Part shown: piece after piece, positions 33,913 to 47,429 of the stretch
How the letters are laid out: every line of letters starts with the position of its first letter
How positions within the stretch are numbered: the first letter of the stretch is position 1
NCBI GenBank assembly: GCA_936432065.2
Contig: OW386285.2
Location: 176,619,984-176,683,983, forward strand
Direction: 5' to 3'
Length of the DNA: 64,000 bases
From: Rutpela maculata
Taxonomy: Eukaryota; Arthropoda; Insecta; Coleoptera; Cerambycidae
Made by a program: the position numbers and the translations under genes
Notes under the pieces: generated by a model
Seen by the model: the letters and a program-made list of their open reading frames with translations, nothing else
Told to the model about the DNA's origin: nothing
Database searches by the model: none

Positions 33913-35047
33913 GCATTTGTATCGTGTCCGCCTCCTTACAAATTTGTGGCGCCCGCACCTCCACTAGAAATAATATAGATAGATTAGTTCTGTTTACATA
34001 TACATAACCGCCAAATTTCACTTATCAAGGGCACGCGGAGAGGGGAAAGGATTTTTATCTTTTTTTACATACACTTTTTTGTTCATACGATTGGTATGTT
34101 TACACCTCGTTATATAAATAGTACCTCTCTGACTCAATGTATTTAAAACTATTATATATAACGGTAGACTTTGCCTCCTTCGAGGTTGCCAGACTTCTAT
34201 AGTGTAAAATGCTCTAGCGCTTGCGCAATTAGTTGCTCTATGCAATCGTGTGCGTTTGTTATTATGATGATTCATATTGTATAAGTTATACTCTATCAGA
34301 TTACATTGGTGTTTTACCCGATAATGTTCGATTATCTGTTTTAAAATGAACCGTTCACGCTAAATATCTATTGTAGAATAATGTTTGTAATTCAAAATAT
34401 GTTCTTAAGGGAATTATTATTACTATTTAAAATGCTTTTCAAAAGACATCACTGAATCAGTTCAATTTTGTAACACAATTGTTACATATTAGTCCACGTA
34501 TATTACATATTAGTCCACGTAAATTAGATATTTTAGAAGAAATAATTTATAAAGTAAAGTAATAATATTTGGGATGCGTAATCTAGATAGGGTTCGAAAT
34601 AGATACCCGAATAGTTCCCCACAATTTAGGGGTGAAACGTCCGTAATGATTATGAATAGAGCTCCTTCGGCCATATTGCGGGGACTTAACGCTGGTTCTT
34701 CACTTTTATCTTGTAAACCGTTCGTCGAAAGAGAAAAAAGTATAGGAAATAAAAAAATCGTCATGTTAAATTCTGCATAAAAAATGTACTATTAACCTTG
34801 TAGCTTATCCTCACCTATTTCGCGCTAACAGCGTCCGAACAGAGGCGTAGTTTGGGGCGCAGAGGTAAAAATCCATCCTATTCCAAGTTTGACTCCGAAT
34901 ATCTTAAAACCGGTTACTTTAACGAGAAAAATGCTCAGGAATGAATTTATTGAGCAGAATTTTCTCTATTAGATGCATATGTAGAGGGTTTTGTCGCAAG
35001 TAGTTTATGTATTTTCCCCTTCTTTGCAATTATATTAGAGGATAATC

Positions 35048-36067
35048 TGTTCTGTTCACACAAAAGAAGATTTGGAGTCATATTTCAACTCTGAGCTTGC
35101 TTCAATGCCACTTCTTCTCTTCAATAAGAAAGGGTTACTGAGAAAAAATTAAGAAATCGTCTGTATGATATTTTCAATGCTGTACGAGAGAGGCCAATAG
35201 ATTTTTCCGATTGCCAGTTCATTGTTGATGGCGGCAATTTGATTCATCGTGTAGTATGGCCGAAGCAGCTTTATTCGTAAACATTACGGCCAAAAAGTGA
35301 CTATAGTGTTTGACGGATATGCTGACTGCAGTATGAAGAGAAGAGCATCGAAAGACAGCAGCGTCTTTTGAAACGCATTTCACCGGAAATTGTTTTTCAT
35401 GAGAACACGCCACTGACTGAAACGCAAAATAAAATGATAAACAGTCTCACAAAAAGGAACGGTTTATTTCGCAATTGGTGGAGAGATTTAAAAACGAGGG
35501 AATCAAAACAATTACTGCTGTAGACGACGTTGACGTACTTATAGTTCAAACCGCCTTAAACGAATCTCATGGAAACGATACAGTGGTCATCCTCGGACAA
35601 GATATTGATCTTCTCGCATTGATTATCGCTCTCGCACCTGAAGATAAAGATATCCGTTTCTTAAGAGAGGCTCAGAGATAAATAAAAAATAAAGATTACA
35701 GTTCTCGTGACTTGCAGTCCTCGGAAGTTTTAAAAAGCTGTATGGTCACACGTTCAGTGGATGCGATAACACTTCAGCTTTCTTTGGTAAAGGAAAAGTG
35801 CAAACGGTGGAATGCGTCAATAAAAGAAAAGATCTCGAAGAGGTTGTCCGTATATTCAACAACCGTAGCTCAACGAAAAAAGAAATTACATCTTTGAATC
35901 ATCAAAGATTCATTATCTTCAATAAGTTAGTCCGCCAATCTAGTACTACCGGGATTCTACGAAGACTGCCAGCAACATCCAAGGCATTACGTCAACTTTC
36001 CAAATTCATGTTTGACGAGGAGAAAACTTGGAACCAACGGAATGCAGAAAAGCAGAAAATAATATAA
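35048..36067 (+). pseudogene. FEN1/XPG-like nuclease relic, unit 1
   Basis: Pieces in several frames give, in order: VHTKEDLESYFNSELASMPL; FIVDGGNLIHRVVWPKQLYS; VFDGYAD; LVERFKNEGIKTITAVDDVD, then VLIVQTAL and VVILGQDIDLLALI; FSGCDNTSAFFGKGK (35756-35800); LRRLPATSKALRQL. This order parallels the acidic motifs of the FEN1/XPG 5'-nuclease fold (VD, VFDG, paired acids, DxD, GCD). Unit 1 has a 5-bp insertion after GCAGTATGAAGA near 35340, a deletion near 35878 compared with units 2 and 3, and another near 35998. Function of the live protein is unknown; a nuclease role is inferred from motif order only. Confidence 0.65.
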
Positions 36068-36389
36068 AATATTTCAAAGAGATGATATACTTAAAGAAGT
36101 AAAATGTTCAAAACTTAATCATTTTGGAGCAAAAATGTAAATATTTCCCTCCAGCAAGAGAAAAATTTTTGAATTGTCTAAAAATTTTTGAAAAGCATTT
36201 GAGATGACTCCAACAAACTATCATTAATTAGTATAGCAAAATTTATGATTAACCAACAAATATATTCTAGAGTTTTGGTCTCGAATGCTTTTTAAAACAT
36301 TTTTATTTCTTGTTAGAGGGAAATATTTACATTTTTGCTCCAGAATAATCTAGGTTTTTAAAATATCTTTGGAAGGTGGAAGATTACAC

Positions 36390-37160
36390 TGGTCAACATT
36401 CAGTTTGAAAAAATATACCGGACTCTACCTAGGTACCCAGGGGTTTTGGGGTCGCTGATTCCGTTGCCGAGGTCGGTTAAGCTCTTTCACGTCAGGTTCA
36501 AGGTCATTTGAAGGTCAACCTAAGAAAAGGTTTTTGAAAAAATCTAAAAAAATTCTCACATAGGCTCTTGGGGGGTCTCTGAGTTCGAATCCGATGTCGG
36601 TTGACCTTCATCACCTCATGTTCGACATCGAATGCAGACTCAGCGACTCAAAAAACCTATATATAAGTTTTTTCAGATTTTTTGACAGCTTCTCCTCTGT
36701 TTTTCTCAAATTAACCTTGAAATGATCTCCGGATGCCTTTTAAGGGTAAACGAACACCGGATTCGGACTCACCGATCCCAAAAACCTATGCGTGAATTTT
36801 TTCAGATTTTTTTAATCATCTTTTCTTAGTTTGACCTTCAAGTGACCTTGAAACTGACGTGATAGAGGTCAACCGGAATCGGATACAGACTCAGCGACCC
36901 AAAAACCCTATATGTAAATTTTTTCAGATTTTTTAACAGCTTCCTCTCCGTTTTCTCAAATTAACCTTGAAATGACCTCCGGATGCCTTTTAAGGGTAAG
37001 CGAACACCGAATTCGGACTCAGCAACCCCAAAAACCTATGTGTAAATTTTCTCAGATTTTTTCAACCACCTTTTTTTAGTTTGACCTTCAGATGTCCTTG
37101 AACCTGACGTGATAGAGCTTAACCGACCTCGGCATCGGAATCAGCGTGTATTTTTTTAAA
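36390..37160. repeat. About 120-bp repeat field, unit 1
   Basis: Tandem imperfect units with ACTCAGCGACCCCAAAAACC, TTTTTTCAGATTTTTT and TTGACCTTCAAATGACCTTG landmarks. Two alternating unit types (one with GCTTCTCCTC, one with ACCTTTTCTTAG) suggest a higher-order dimer. Confidence 0.85.
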
Positions 37161-37964
37161 CTAAATGTTGACCTGTGTTATTATTATTCTTTTATTTTCT
37201 GATTTTTAGCCCCCCCTCCCCCAATAAAAATCGTCTTCTAATTTTTTTTTACTTTTACTATATAAGGCCAGCAGCAGTGACAAATAGTGGATTAAGGGCA
37301 ACTAGTTACGTTAAGGAATGTTCGTCTCCTGTTAAATAAATACCTTAAACAAATACCTTTTTTAATTTGCTCTAAGCTATAAAGGGGTACAAAAATATTT
37401 GTTTCTGAACAAAATAAACGTTTTTTTATTCCCAAATTGAAAAAATTTAATTTGATCTCTAGAAAGTATTATTTCTGTGTATAAAAGTTATTTATATTTT
37501 TAGTAAGATAATTTTAGTTACCATATCTATAGATGTATTTAGGAATAGTATGCCTCTTTACTATGTTGCCAAGTTTAGGAGGCGATATCGCTACTTTATT
37601 GTAAGGAAGCATTTAATACCTATATACATCAAGTGTTTAAAACAGCAGCGCCACCTGGTAAAAAATGTAGTGGACTATGGTGTATGTTTACATATGTTTA
37701 TAGGTATTTTCCGCCTCCAAAAAAAGTGTCGTTAAATGCTCCTATCTCTCTATTTCTTCCCTTTTTGTCATAATCTTATATGCGCACCAATAAAGCTGAT
37801 CATTGTTGATAATAATGAGTCATGCATTTACTAATTATCAAGACATTCGCGATGAAAACAACACAAAACGTCTCCGCCTCCGAAATCGGAGGCGAACGCG
37901 TAAAATCGGAGGCAAGCACCACCTAACCATATAACATTCGGAGGTGTATGAGTACTAAATGCAT

Positions 37965-37965
37965 G

Positions 37966-38047
<82 letters not shown>
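37965..38047. repeat. (TA)n tract between units 1 and 2
   Basis: Uninterrupted TA dinucleotides apart from one CA near 37978. Ile-Tyr frames across it are artefacts. Confidence 0.97.
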
Positions 38048-38051
<4 letters not shown>

Positions 38052-38610
38052 CATTTGTATCGTGTCCGCCTCCTTACAAATTTGTGGCGCCCGCACCTCC
38101 ACTAGAAATAATATAGATAGATTAGTTCTGTTTACATATACATAACCGCCAAATTTCACTTACCAAGGGCACGCGGAGAGAGGAAAGGATTTTTATCTTT
38201 TTTTACATACACTTTCTTGTTCATACGATTGGTATGTTTACACCTCGTTATATAAATAGTACCTCTCTGACTCAATGTATTTAAAACTGTTATATATAAC
38301 GGTAGACTTTGCCTCCTTCGAGGTTGCCAGACTTCTATAGTGTAAAATGCTCTAGCGCTTGCGCAATTAGTTGCGCTATGCAATCGTGTGCGTTTGTTAT
38401 TATGATGATTCATATTGTGTAAGTTACACTCTATCAGATTACATTGGTGTTTTACCCGATAATGTGCGATTATCTGTTTTAAAATGAACCGTTCACGCTA
38501 AATATCTATTGTAGAATAATATATGTAATTCAAAATATGTTCTTAAGGGAATTATTATTACTATTTAAAATGCTTTTCAAAATACATCACTGAATCAGTT
38601 CAATTACTTC

Positions 38611-39322
38611 CGCGTCCGCTGGATGTATAGTGACGACAAAAAAATTTTAAAAAATTTTTATTTTCCAAATAGGCTTAAAATGTCATGAAACGTCGAGATT
38701 TTAAGTTTGAGCGAAAAAAAAAAATTCTGTCTGTCGGTCTGTCTGTCGGTCTGTCTGTCGGTCTGTCTGTCTGTAACTTTTTGTTGTGCGCACGTTTACT
38801 CTGGAACCGTTTAAGATATTGACTTGAAATTTGGTACACATATGTACTTTAATAAGATCTAGAACTAGATTATATTTTCATCTTGTTCCGCCGAAGGGTT
38901 GGGGGTAAACTGTGGTAAATTTGGGGTAAATGGGTAAATCAAGCAGGTAAGAGTCCATGAAATTGGTATTTGGTATATACAAGAGAAGCTAAGGTTTCAA
39001 AAAAATTTTTGGCATTAGCCACCCTCATTATCACCCCCACCTCCTTATTAAAGGGGATGAAAAAAAATTGCGATTTAATGTATGTACAGGAACCAGAAAC
39101 CTCAAAATATTTTTTTACTTCATCCACCCCCCCACTACCACCCCCCTATCACCACCCCCACCCCACTACCGATGTGGGGTATCGGGTTGAGGATTTCAAA
39201 TATTATATTATTAAAGTTCCATAAACAATTATTTTCACATACAAAGTTTTTTCGTTGTGTGAGTGACTTGGATAGAGAATCTGGATGTGGAAGTAGTGAT
39301 TCCTTGGGCAGCGGTTTTTTGT
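38611..39322 (+). mobile_element. Module M in unit 2
   Basis: Runs from ACTTCCGCGTCCGCTGGATG to GGGCAGCGGTTTTT. Present in units 2, 3 and 5 and absent at the same point in units 1 and 4 (empty site TTCAATTTTGTAACAC), so it behaves as an inserted element. It has a TCTGTCTGTCGG repeat near 38727-38772, a G/C-strand-biased stretch near 39120-39180, and no transposase or clear inverted ends. Class unknown. Confidence 0.8.
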
Positions 39323-39876
39323 AACACAATTGTTACGTATTAGTACACGTAAATTAGATATTTTAGAAGAAATAATTTATAAAGTAATAATATTTGGGAT
39401 GCGTAATCTAGATAGAGTTCGAAATAGATACCCGAATAGTTCCCCACAATTTAGGGGTGAAACGTCCGTAATGATTATGAATAGAGCTGCTTCGGCCATA
39501 TTACGGGGACTTAACGCTGGTTTTTCACTTTTATCTTGTAAACCGTTCGTCGAAAGAGAAAAAAGTATAGGAAATAAAAAAATCGTCATGTTAAATTCTG
39601 CATAAAAAATGTACTATTAACCTTGTAGCTTATCCTCACCTATTTCGCGCTAACAGCGTCCGAACAGAGGCGTAGTTTGGGGCGCAGAGGTAAAAATCCA
39701 TCCTATTCCAAGTTTGACTCCGAATATCTTAAAACCGGTTACTTTAACGAGAAAAATGCTCAGGAATGAATTTATTGAGCAGAATTTTCTCTCTATTAGA
39801 TGCATATATAGAGGGTTTTGTCGCAAGTAGTTTATGTATTTTCCCCTTCTTTGCAATTATATTAGAGGATAATCTG

Positions 39877-40950
39877 TACTGTTCACACAAAAGAAGATTT
39901 GGAGTCATTTTTCAACTCTGAGCTTGCTTCAATTCCACTTCTTCTCTCCAATAAGAAAGGGTTAATGAGGAAAATTAAGAAATCGTCTGTATGATATTTT
40001 CAATGCTGTACGAGAGAGGCCAATAGATTTTTCCGATTGCCAGTTCATTGTTGATGGCGGCAATTTGATTCGTGTAGTATGGCCGAAGCAGCTTTATTCG
40101 TAAACATTACGGCCAAAAAGTGACTGTAGTGTTTGACGGATATGCTGACTGCAGTATGAAGAGCATCGAAAGACGGCAGCGTCTTTTGAAACGCATTTCA
40201 CCGCAAATTGTTTTTCATGAGAACACGCCACTGACTGAAACGCAAAATAAAATGATAAACAATCTCACAAAAAGGAACGGTTTATTTCGCAATTGGTGGA
40301 GAGATTTAAAAACGAGGGAATCAAAACAATTACTGCTGTAGACGACGTTGACGTACTCATAGTTCAAACCGCCTTAAACGAATCTCATGGAAACGATACA
40401 GTGGTCATCCTCGGACAAGATATTGATCTTCTCGCATTGATTATCGCTCTCGCACCTGAAGATAAAGATATCCGTTTCTTAAGAGAGGCTCAGAGATAAA
40501 TAAAAAATAAAGATTACAGTTCTCGTGACTTGCAGTCCTCGGAAGTTTTAAAAAGCTCTATGGCCACACGTTCAGTGGATGCGATAACACTTCAGCTTTC
40601 TTTGGTAAAGGAAAAGTGCAAACGGTGGAATGCGTCAATAAAAGAAAAGATCTCGAAGAGGTTGTCCGTATATTCAACAACCGTAGCTCAACGAAAAAAT
40701 AAATTACAAGTGCTGGAGAGAAATTCGCGCTAGCAGAATACAAAGCCCCCAAAAAAGAGACATCTTTGAATCATCAAAGATTCATTATCTTCAATAAGTT
40801 AGTCGGCCAATCTAGTACTACCGGGATTCTACGAAGACTGCCAGCAACATCCGAGGCATTACGTCAACATTCTTACAGAGTATTTCTCCAAATTCATGTT
40901 TGACGAGGAGAAAACTTGGAACCAACGGAATGCAGAAAAGCAGAAAATAA
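39877..40950 (+). pseudogene. FEN1/XPG-like nuclease relic, unit 2
   Basis: Motifs with positions: IVDGGNLI (about 40045-40068), VVFDGYADCS (40123-40152), AVDDVDVLIV (about 40333-40362), VVILGQDIDLL (about 40402-40434), FSGCDNTSAFF (about 40573-40605). Units 2 and 3 keep the segment AGEKFALAEYKAPKKE (about 40712-40760), which the other units have lost, so they are closest to the original length. Frame breaks: before VTVVFDG, between KRNGL and ISQLVERF, a TAA after FLREAQR (40497-40499), and a TAA just before the AGEKFA segment. The same breaks recur in other units. Intracellular role unknown. Confidence 0.7.
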
Positions 40951-41299
40951 TATAAAATATTTCAAAGAGATGATATACTTAAAGAAGTAAAATGTTCAAA
41001 ACTTAATCATTTTGGAGCAAAAATGTAAATATTTCCCTCCAGCAAGAGAAAAATTTTTGAATTGTTTAAAAATTTTTGAAAAGCATTTGAGATGACTCCA
41101 ACAAACTATCATTAATTAGTATAGCAAAATTTATGATTAACCAACAAATATATTCTAGAGTTTTGGTCTCGAATGCTTTTTAAAACATTTTTATTTCTTG
41201 CTAGAGGGAAATATTTACATTTTTGCTCCAGAATAATCTAGGTTTTTAAAATATCTTTGGAAGGTGGAAGATTACACTGGTCAACATTCAGTTTGAAAA

Positions 41300-42910
41300 A
41301 ATACACCGGACTCTACCTAGGTACCCAGGGGTTTTGGGGTCGCTGATTCCGTTGCCGAGGTCGGTTAAGCTCTATCATGTCAGGTTCAAGGTCATTTGAA
41401 GGTCAACCCAAGAAAAGCTTTTTGAAAAAATCTAAAAAAATTCACACCTAGGCTCTTGGGGGGTCTCTGAGTCCGAATCCGATGTCGGTTGACCTTTATC
41501 ACCTCATGTCCAAGGTCATTTGAATAGGAGGTGAAAAAAATTAGAAAAAATTTATACGAATGCTCACCTGCCTACTTATTGTCTGTTTATCTGTCTGCCC
41601 TTATACCTGCACACCTGTTTGTTTGCTTGTTAGTCTGTATTTATCATCCGCCTGCATTTTCTCTCTGTCCATCTATTTGACATCCTGCCTTTCTGTCAGT
41701 AATTCTGTCTGACTGAATGACTAAATTTTTCTATCTGACAGTCTGTCTGCCTCCTTCTCAGTTTGTCTGACTCAGGAAACCATTAAATTACTTTGACCCT
41801 GACAGGATTGAGCTCAGGGCCGGTTTTAGGTAACCGGAGGCCCTAAGCTCTGGGTATGTTTTTCGTTGAAGCTTTCTCTTCTAATAAAATAAACGTGCAT
41901 ATCTGCGTATGAAATCTGAGTTCTGAGGCCTCTTAAATGCGAGGCCATAAGCTGGCGTTTACTCAGCTTATAGGCAAAACCAGCACTGATTGAGCTCCAA
42001 GTGAGTGAAGCCAACGCCCGTGGGGTACTCTTTACTTGCATGTTCGCTCTGCTTCTGCAACTATACCTAAAGGCCATCCTTTCACAGAAGAAAATAGGTA
42101 GGTGATTCATTGAGTTAAATATATTTGCACTGAGATAGCCGAAGAATCTTCATGTGCAGCTAAAGCTGGTGGACGAATGCCGGCTTGAAATGACCTCAGA
42201 ATGACCTTGAAATGACCTCTGGATGCCTCTTTTTTTAAGGGTAAGCGAACAATGGATTCGGACTCAGCGACCCGAAAAACCTGTGTGAATTTTTTCAGAT
42301 TCTTTCAACCACCTTTTCTTACTTTAACCATCAAATGACCTTGAAACTGACGTGATAGAGGTCAACCGACATCGAATGCAGACTCAGCGACTCAAAAAAA
42401 CCTATACATAAGTTTTTTCAGATTTTTTGACAGCTTCTCCTCTGTTTTTCTCAAACTAACCTTGAAATGATCTCCGGATGCCTTTTAAGGGTAAACGAAC
42501 ACCGGATTCGGGCTCACCGATCCCAAAAACATATGCGTGAATTTTTTCAGATTTTTTCAATCACCTTTACTTAGTTTGACCTTCAAGTGACCTTGAAACT
42601 GACGTGATAGAGGTCAACCGGCATCGGATACAGACTCAGCGACCCAAAAACCCTATATGTAAATTTTTTCAGATTTTTTAACAGCTTCCTCTCCGTTTTT
42701 CTCAAATTAACCTTGAAATGACCTCTGGATGCCTTTTAAGGGTAAGCGAACACCGAATTCGGACTCAGCGACCCCAAAAACCTATGTGTAAATTTTCTCA
42801 GATTTTTTCCACCTTTTCTTAGTTTGACCTTTAGATGTCCTTGAACCTGACGTGATAGAGCTTAACCGACCTCGGCATCGGAATCAGCGACCCCAAAAAC
42901 CCCTGGGTAC
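41300..42910. repeat. About 120-bp repeat field with CTGTCTG stretch, unit 2
   Basis: Same 120-bp repeats as in unit 1 but longer. Interrupted at about 41560-41800 by DNA rich in CTGTCTG, CTGCCT and TTTGTCTG, and by the MITE at 41815-41988. Confidence 0.85.
41815..41988. mobile_element. 174-bp hAT-like MITE in unit 2
   Basis: Ends CAGGGCCGGTTTTAGG and, reversed, CAGTGCTGGTTTTGCC (imperfect inverted repeats). The 8-bp duplication ATTGAGCT lies on both sides (41807-41814 and 41989-41996). No coding capacity. Confidence 0.85.
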
Positions 42911-43732
42911 CTAGGTAGAGTCCTGTGTATTTTCTTAAACTAAATGTTGGCCTGTGTTATCATTATTCTTTTATTTTCTGCTTTTTAGCCCCCCCCCCCC
43001 CAATAAAAATCGTCTTCTAATTTTTTTTTTACTTTTACTATATATGGCCAGCAGCAGTGACAAATAGTGGATTAAGGGCAACTAGTTACGTTAAGGAATG
43101 TTCGTGTCCTGTTAAATACCTTTTTTAATTTGCTCTAAGCTATAAAGGGGTACAAAAATATTTGTTTCTGAACAAAATAAACGTTTTTTTATTCCCAAAT
43201 TGAAAAAATTTAAAAAACCCATTGATCTCTAGAAAGTATTATTTCTGTGTATAAATGTTATTTATATTTTTAGTAAGATAATTTTAGTTACCATATCTAT
43301 AGATGTATTTAGGAATAGTATGCCTCTTTACTATGTTGCCAAGTTTAGGAGGCGATATCGCTACTTTATTGTAAGGAAGCATTTAATACCTATATACATC
43401 AGGTGTTTAAAACAGCAGCGCCACCTGGTAAAAAATGTAGTGGACTATGGTGTATGTTTACATATGTTTATAGGTATTTTCCGCCTCCAAAAAAAGTGTC
43501 GTTAAATGCTTCTATCTCTCTATTTCTTCCTTTTTTGTCATAATCTTATATGCGCACCAATAAAGCTGATCATTATTGATAATAATGAGTCATGAATTTA
43601 CTAATTATCAAGACATTCGCGATGAAAACAACACAAAACGTCTCCGCCTCCGAAATCGGAGGCGAACGCATAAAATCGGAGGCAAACACCACCTAACCAT
43701 ATACCATTCGGAGGTGTATGAGTACTAAATGC

Positions 43733-44187
<455 letters not shown>

Positions 44188-44746
44188 CATTTGTATCGTG
44201 TCTGCCTCCTTACAAATTTGTGGCGCCCGCACCTCCACTAGAAATAATATAGATAGATTAGTTCTGTTTACATATACATAACCGCCAAATTTCACTTACC
44301 AAGGGCACGCGGAGAGAGGAAAGGATTTTTATCTTTTTTTACATACACTTTTTTGTTCATACGATTGGTATGTTTACACCTCGTTATATAAATAGTACCT
44401 CTCTGACTCAATGTATTTAAAACTGTTATATATAACGGTAGACTTTGCCTCCTTCGAGGTTGCCAGACTTCTATAGTGTAAAATGCTCTAGCGCTTGCGC
44501 AATTAGTTGCGCTATGCAATCGTGTGCGTTTGTTATTATGATGATTCATATTGTGTAAGTTACACTCTATCAGATTACATTGGTGTTTTACCCGATAATG
44601 TGCGATTATCTGTTTTAAAATGAACCGTTCACGCTAAATATCTATTGTAGAATAATATATGTAATTCAAAATATGTTCTTAAGGGAATTATTATTACTAT
44701 TTAAAATGCTTTTCAAAATACATCACTGAATCAGTTCAATTACTTC

Positions 44747-45462
44747 CGCGTCCACTGGATGTATAGTGACGACAAAAAAATTTTAAAAAATTTTTATTTT
44801 CCAAATAGGCTTAAAATGTCATGAAACGTCGAGATTTTAAGTTTGAGCGAAAAAAAAAATTCTGTCTGTCGGTCTGTCTGTCGGTCTGTCTGTCTGTCGG
44901 TCTGTCTGTCTGTAACTTTTTTTTGTGCGCACGTTTACTCTGGAACCGTTTAAGATATTGACTTGAAATTTGGTACACATATGTACTTTAATAAGATCTA
45001 GAACTAGATTATATTTTCATCTTGTTCCGCCGAAGGGTTGGGGGTAAACCGGGGTAAATTTGGGGTAAATGGGTAAATCAAGCAGGTAAGAGTCCATGAA
45101 ATTGGTATTTGGTATATACAAGAGAAGCTAAGGTTTCAAAAAAATTTTTGGCATTAGCCACCCTCATTATCACCCCCACCTCCTTATTAAAGGGGATGAA
45201 AAAAAATTGCGATTTAATGTATGTACAGGAACCAGAAACCTCAAAATATTTTTTTACTTCATCCACCCCCCCACTACCACCCCCCTATCACCACCCCCAC
45301 CCCACTACCGATGTGGGGTATCGGGTTGAGGATTTCAAATATTATATTATTAAAGTTCCATAAACAATTATTTTCACATACAAAGTTTTTTCGTTGTGTG
45401 AGTGACTTGGATAGAGAATCTGGATGTGGAGGTAGTGATTCCTTGGGCAGCGGTTTTTTGTA
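44747..45462 (+). mobile_element. Module M in unit 3
   Basis: Same position and borders as in unit 2; the TCTGTCTGTCGG stretch differs slightly in repeat number. Confidence 0.8.
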
Positions 45463-46015
45463 ACACAATTGTTACGTATTAGTACACGTAAATTAGATAT
45501 TTTAGAAGAAATAATTTATAAAGTAATAATATTTGGGATGCGTAATCTAGATAGGGTTCGAAATAGATACCCGAATAGTTCCCCACAATTTAGGGGTGAA
45601 ACGTCCGTAATGATTATGAATAGAGCTGCTTCGGCCATATTACGGGGACTTAACGCTGGTTTTTCACTTTTATCTTGTAAACCGTTCGTCGAAAGAGAAA
45701 AAAGTATAGGAAATAAAAAAATCGTCATGTTAAATTCTGCATAAAAAATGTACTATTAACCTTGTAGCTTATCCTCACCTATTTCGCGCTAACAGCGTCC
45801 GAACAGAGGCGTAGTTTGGGGCGCAGAGGTAAAAATCCATCCTATTCCAAGTTTGACTCCGAATATCTTAAAACCGGTTACTTTAACGAGAAAAATGCTC
45901 AGGAATGAATTTATTGAGCAGAATTTTCTCTCTATTAGATGCATATATAGAGGGTTTTGTCGCAAGTAGTTTATGTATTTTCCCCTTCTTTGCAATTATA
46001 TTAGAGGATAATCTG

Positions 46016-47088
46016 TACTGTTCACACAAAAGAAGATTTGGAGTCATTTTTCAACTCTGAGCTTGCTTCAATTCCACTTCTTCTCTCCAATAAGAAAGGG
46101 TTAATGAGGAAAATTAAGAAATCGTCTGTATGATATTTTCAATGCTGTACGAGAGAGGCCAATAGATTTTTCCGATTGCCAGTTCATTGTTGATGGCGGC
46201 AATTTGATTCGTGTAGTATGGCCGAAGCAGCTTTATTCGTAAACATTACGGCCAAAAAGTGACTGTAGTGTTTGACGGATATGCTGACTGCAGTATGAAG
46301 AGCATCGAAAGACGGCAGCGTCTTTTGAAACGCATTTCACCGGAAATTGTTTTTCATGAGAACACGCCACTGACTGAAACGCAAAATAAAATGATAAACA
46401 ATCTCACAAAAAGGAACGGTTTATTTCGCAATTGGTGGAGAGATTTAAAAACGAGGGAATCAAAACAATTACTGCTGTAGACGACGTTGACGTACTCATA
46501 GTTCAAACCGCCTTAAACGAATCTCATGGAAACGATACAGTGGTCATCCTCGGACAAGATATTGATCTTCTCGCATTGATTATCGCTCTCGCACCTGAAG
46601 ATAAAGATATCCGTTTCTTAAGAGAGGCTCAGAGATAAATAAAAAATAAAGATTACAGTTCTCGTGACTTGCAGTCCTCGGAAGTTTTAAAAAGCTCTAT
46701 GGCCACACGTTCAGTGGATGCGATAACACTTCAGCTTTCTTGGTAAAGGAAAAGTGCAAACGGTGGAATGCGTCAATAAAAGAAAAGATCTCGAAGAGGT
46801 TGTCCGTATATTCAACAACCGTAGCTCAACGAAAAAATAAATTACAAGTGCTGGAGAGAAATTCGCGCTAGCAGTATACAAAGCCCCCAAAAAAGAGACA
46901 TCTTTGAATCATCAAAGATTCATTATCTTCAATAAGTTAGTCGGCCAATCTAGTACTACCGGGATTCTACGAAGACTGCCAGCAACATCCGAGGCATTAC
47001 GTCAATATTCTTACAGAGTATTTCTCCAAATTCATGTTTGACGAGGAGAAAACTTGGAACCAACGGAATGCAGAAAAGCAGAAAATAA
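46016..47088 (+). pseudogene. FEN1/XPG-like nuclease relic, unit 3
   Basis: Same motifs and frame breaks as unit 2. SPEIVFHENTPL is kept (unit 2 has SPQIVF). An extra one-base loss in TTTCTTTGG near 46738 shifts the frame within the SGCD...AFFGKGK block, so unit 3 has decayed slightly further. Confidence 0.7.
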
Positions 47089-47429
47089 TATAAAATATTT
47101 CAAAGAGATGATATACTTAAAGAAGTAAAATGTTCAAAACTTAATCATTTTGGAGCAAAAATGTAAATATTTCCCTCCAGCAAGAGAAAAATTTTTGAAT
47201 TGTTTAAAAATTTTTGAAAAGCATTTGAGATGACTCCAACAAATTATCATTAATTAGTATAGCAAAATTTATGATTAACCAACAAATATATTCTAGAGTT
47301 TTGGTCTCGAATGCTTTTTAAAACATTTTTATTTCTTGCTAGAGGGAAATATTTACATTTTTGCTCCAGAATAATCTAGGTTTTTAAAATATCTTTGGAA
47401 GGTGGAAGATTACACTGGTCAACATTCAG

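Larger units (their letters stand above)
33913..37964 (+). repeat. Array unit 1 (+), 4.05 kb
   Basis: Begins TGCATTTGTATCGTGTCCGC and ends ...GAGTACTAAATGCATG before (TA)n. It lacks module M: the uninterrupted site TTCAATTTTGTAACACAATT lies near 34465. It also lacks about 0.9 kb of the 120-bp repeat field, including the MITE. It carries a broken nuclease-like gene. More diverged from units 2 and 3 than those are from each other. Confidence 0.9.

Noticed and set aside
34018..34275. 85-codon frame on the opposite strand of every unit (starts MNHHNNKRTRL)
   Set aside because: Open in all units, but they are recent copies of each other, so conservation says nothing; no motif recognised.
37550..37735. 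61-codon frame near unit ends (MPLYYVAKFRRRYRY)
   Set aside because: Short, basic, no similarity, and one unit has it frameshifted.
39330..39605. 91-codon frame in units (SSPQFRGETSVMIMNRA region) and its antisense frame
   Set aside because: Both strands are open, no recognisable domain, and conservation is explained by duplication. It could be an exon of the nuclease-like gene, but nothing shows it.
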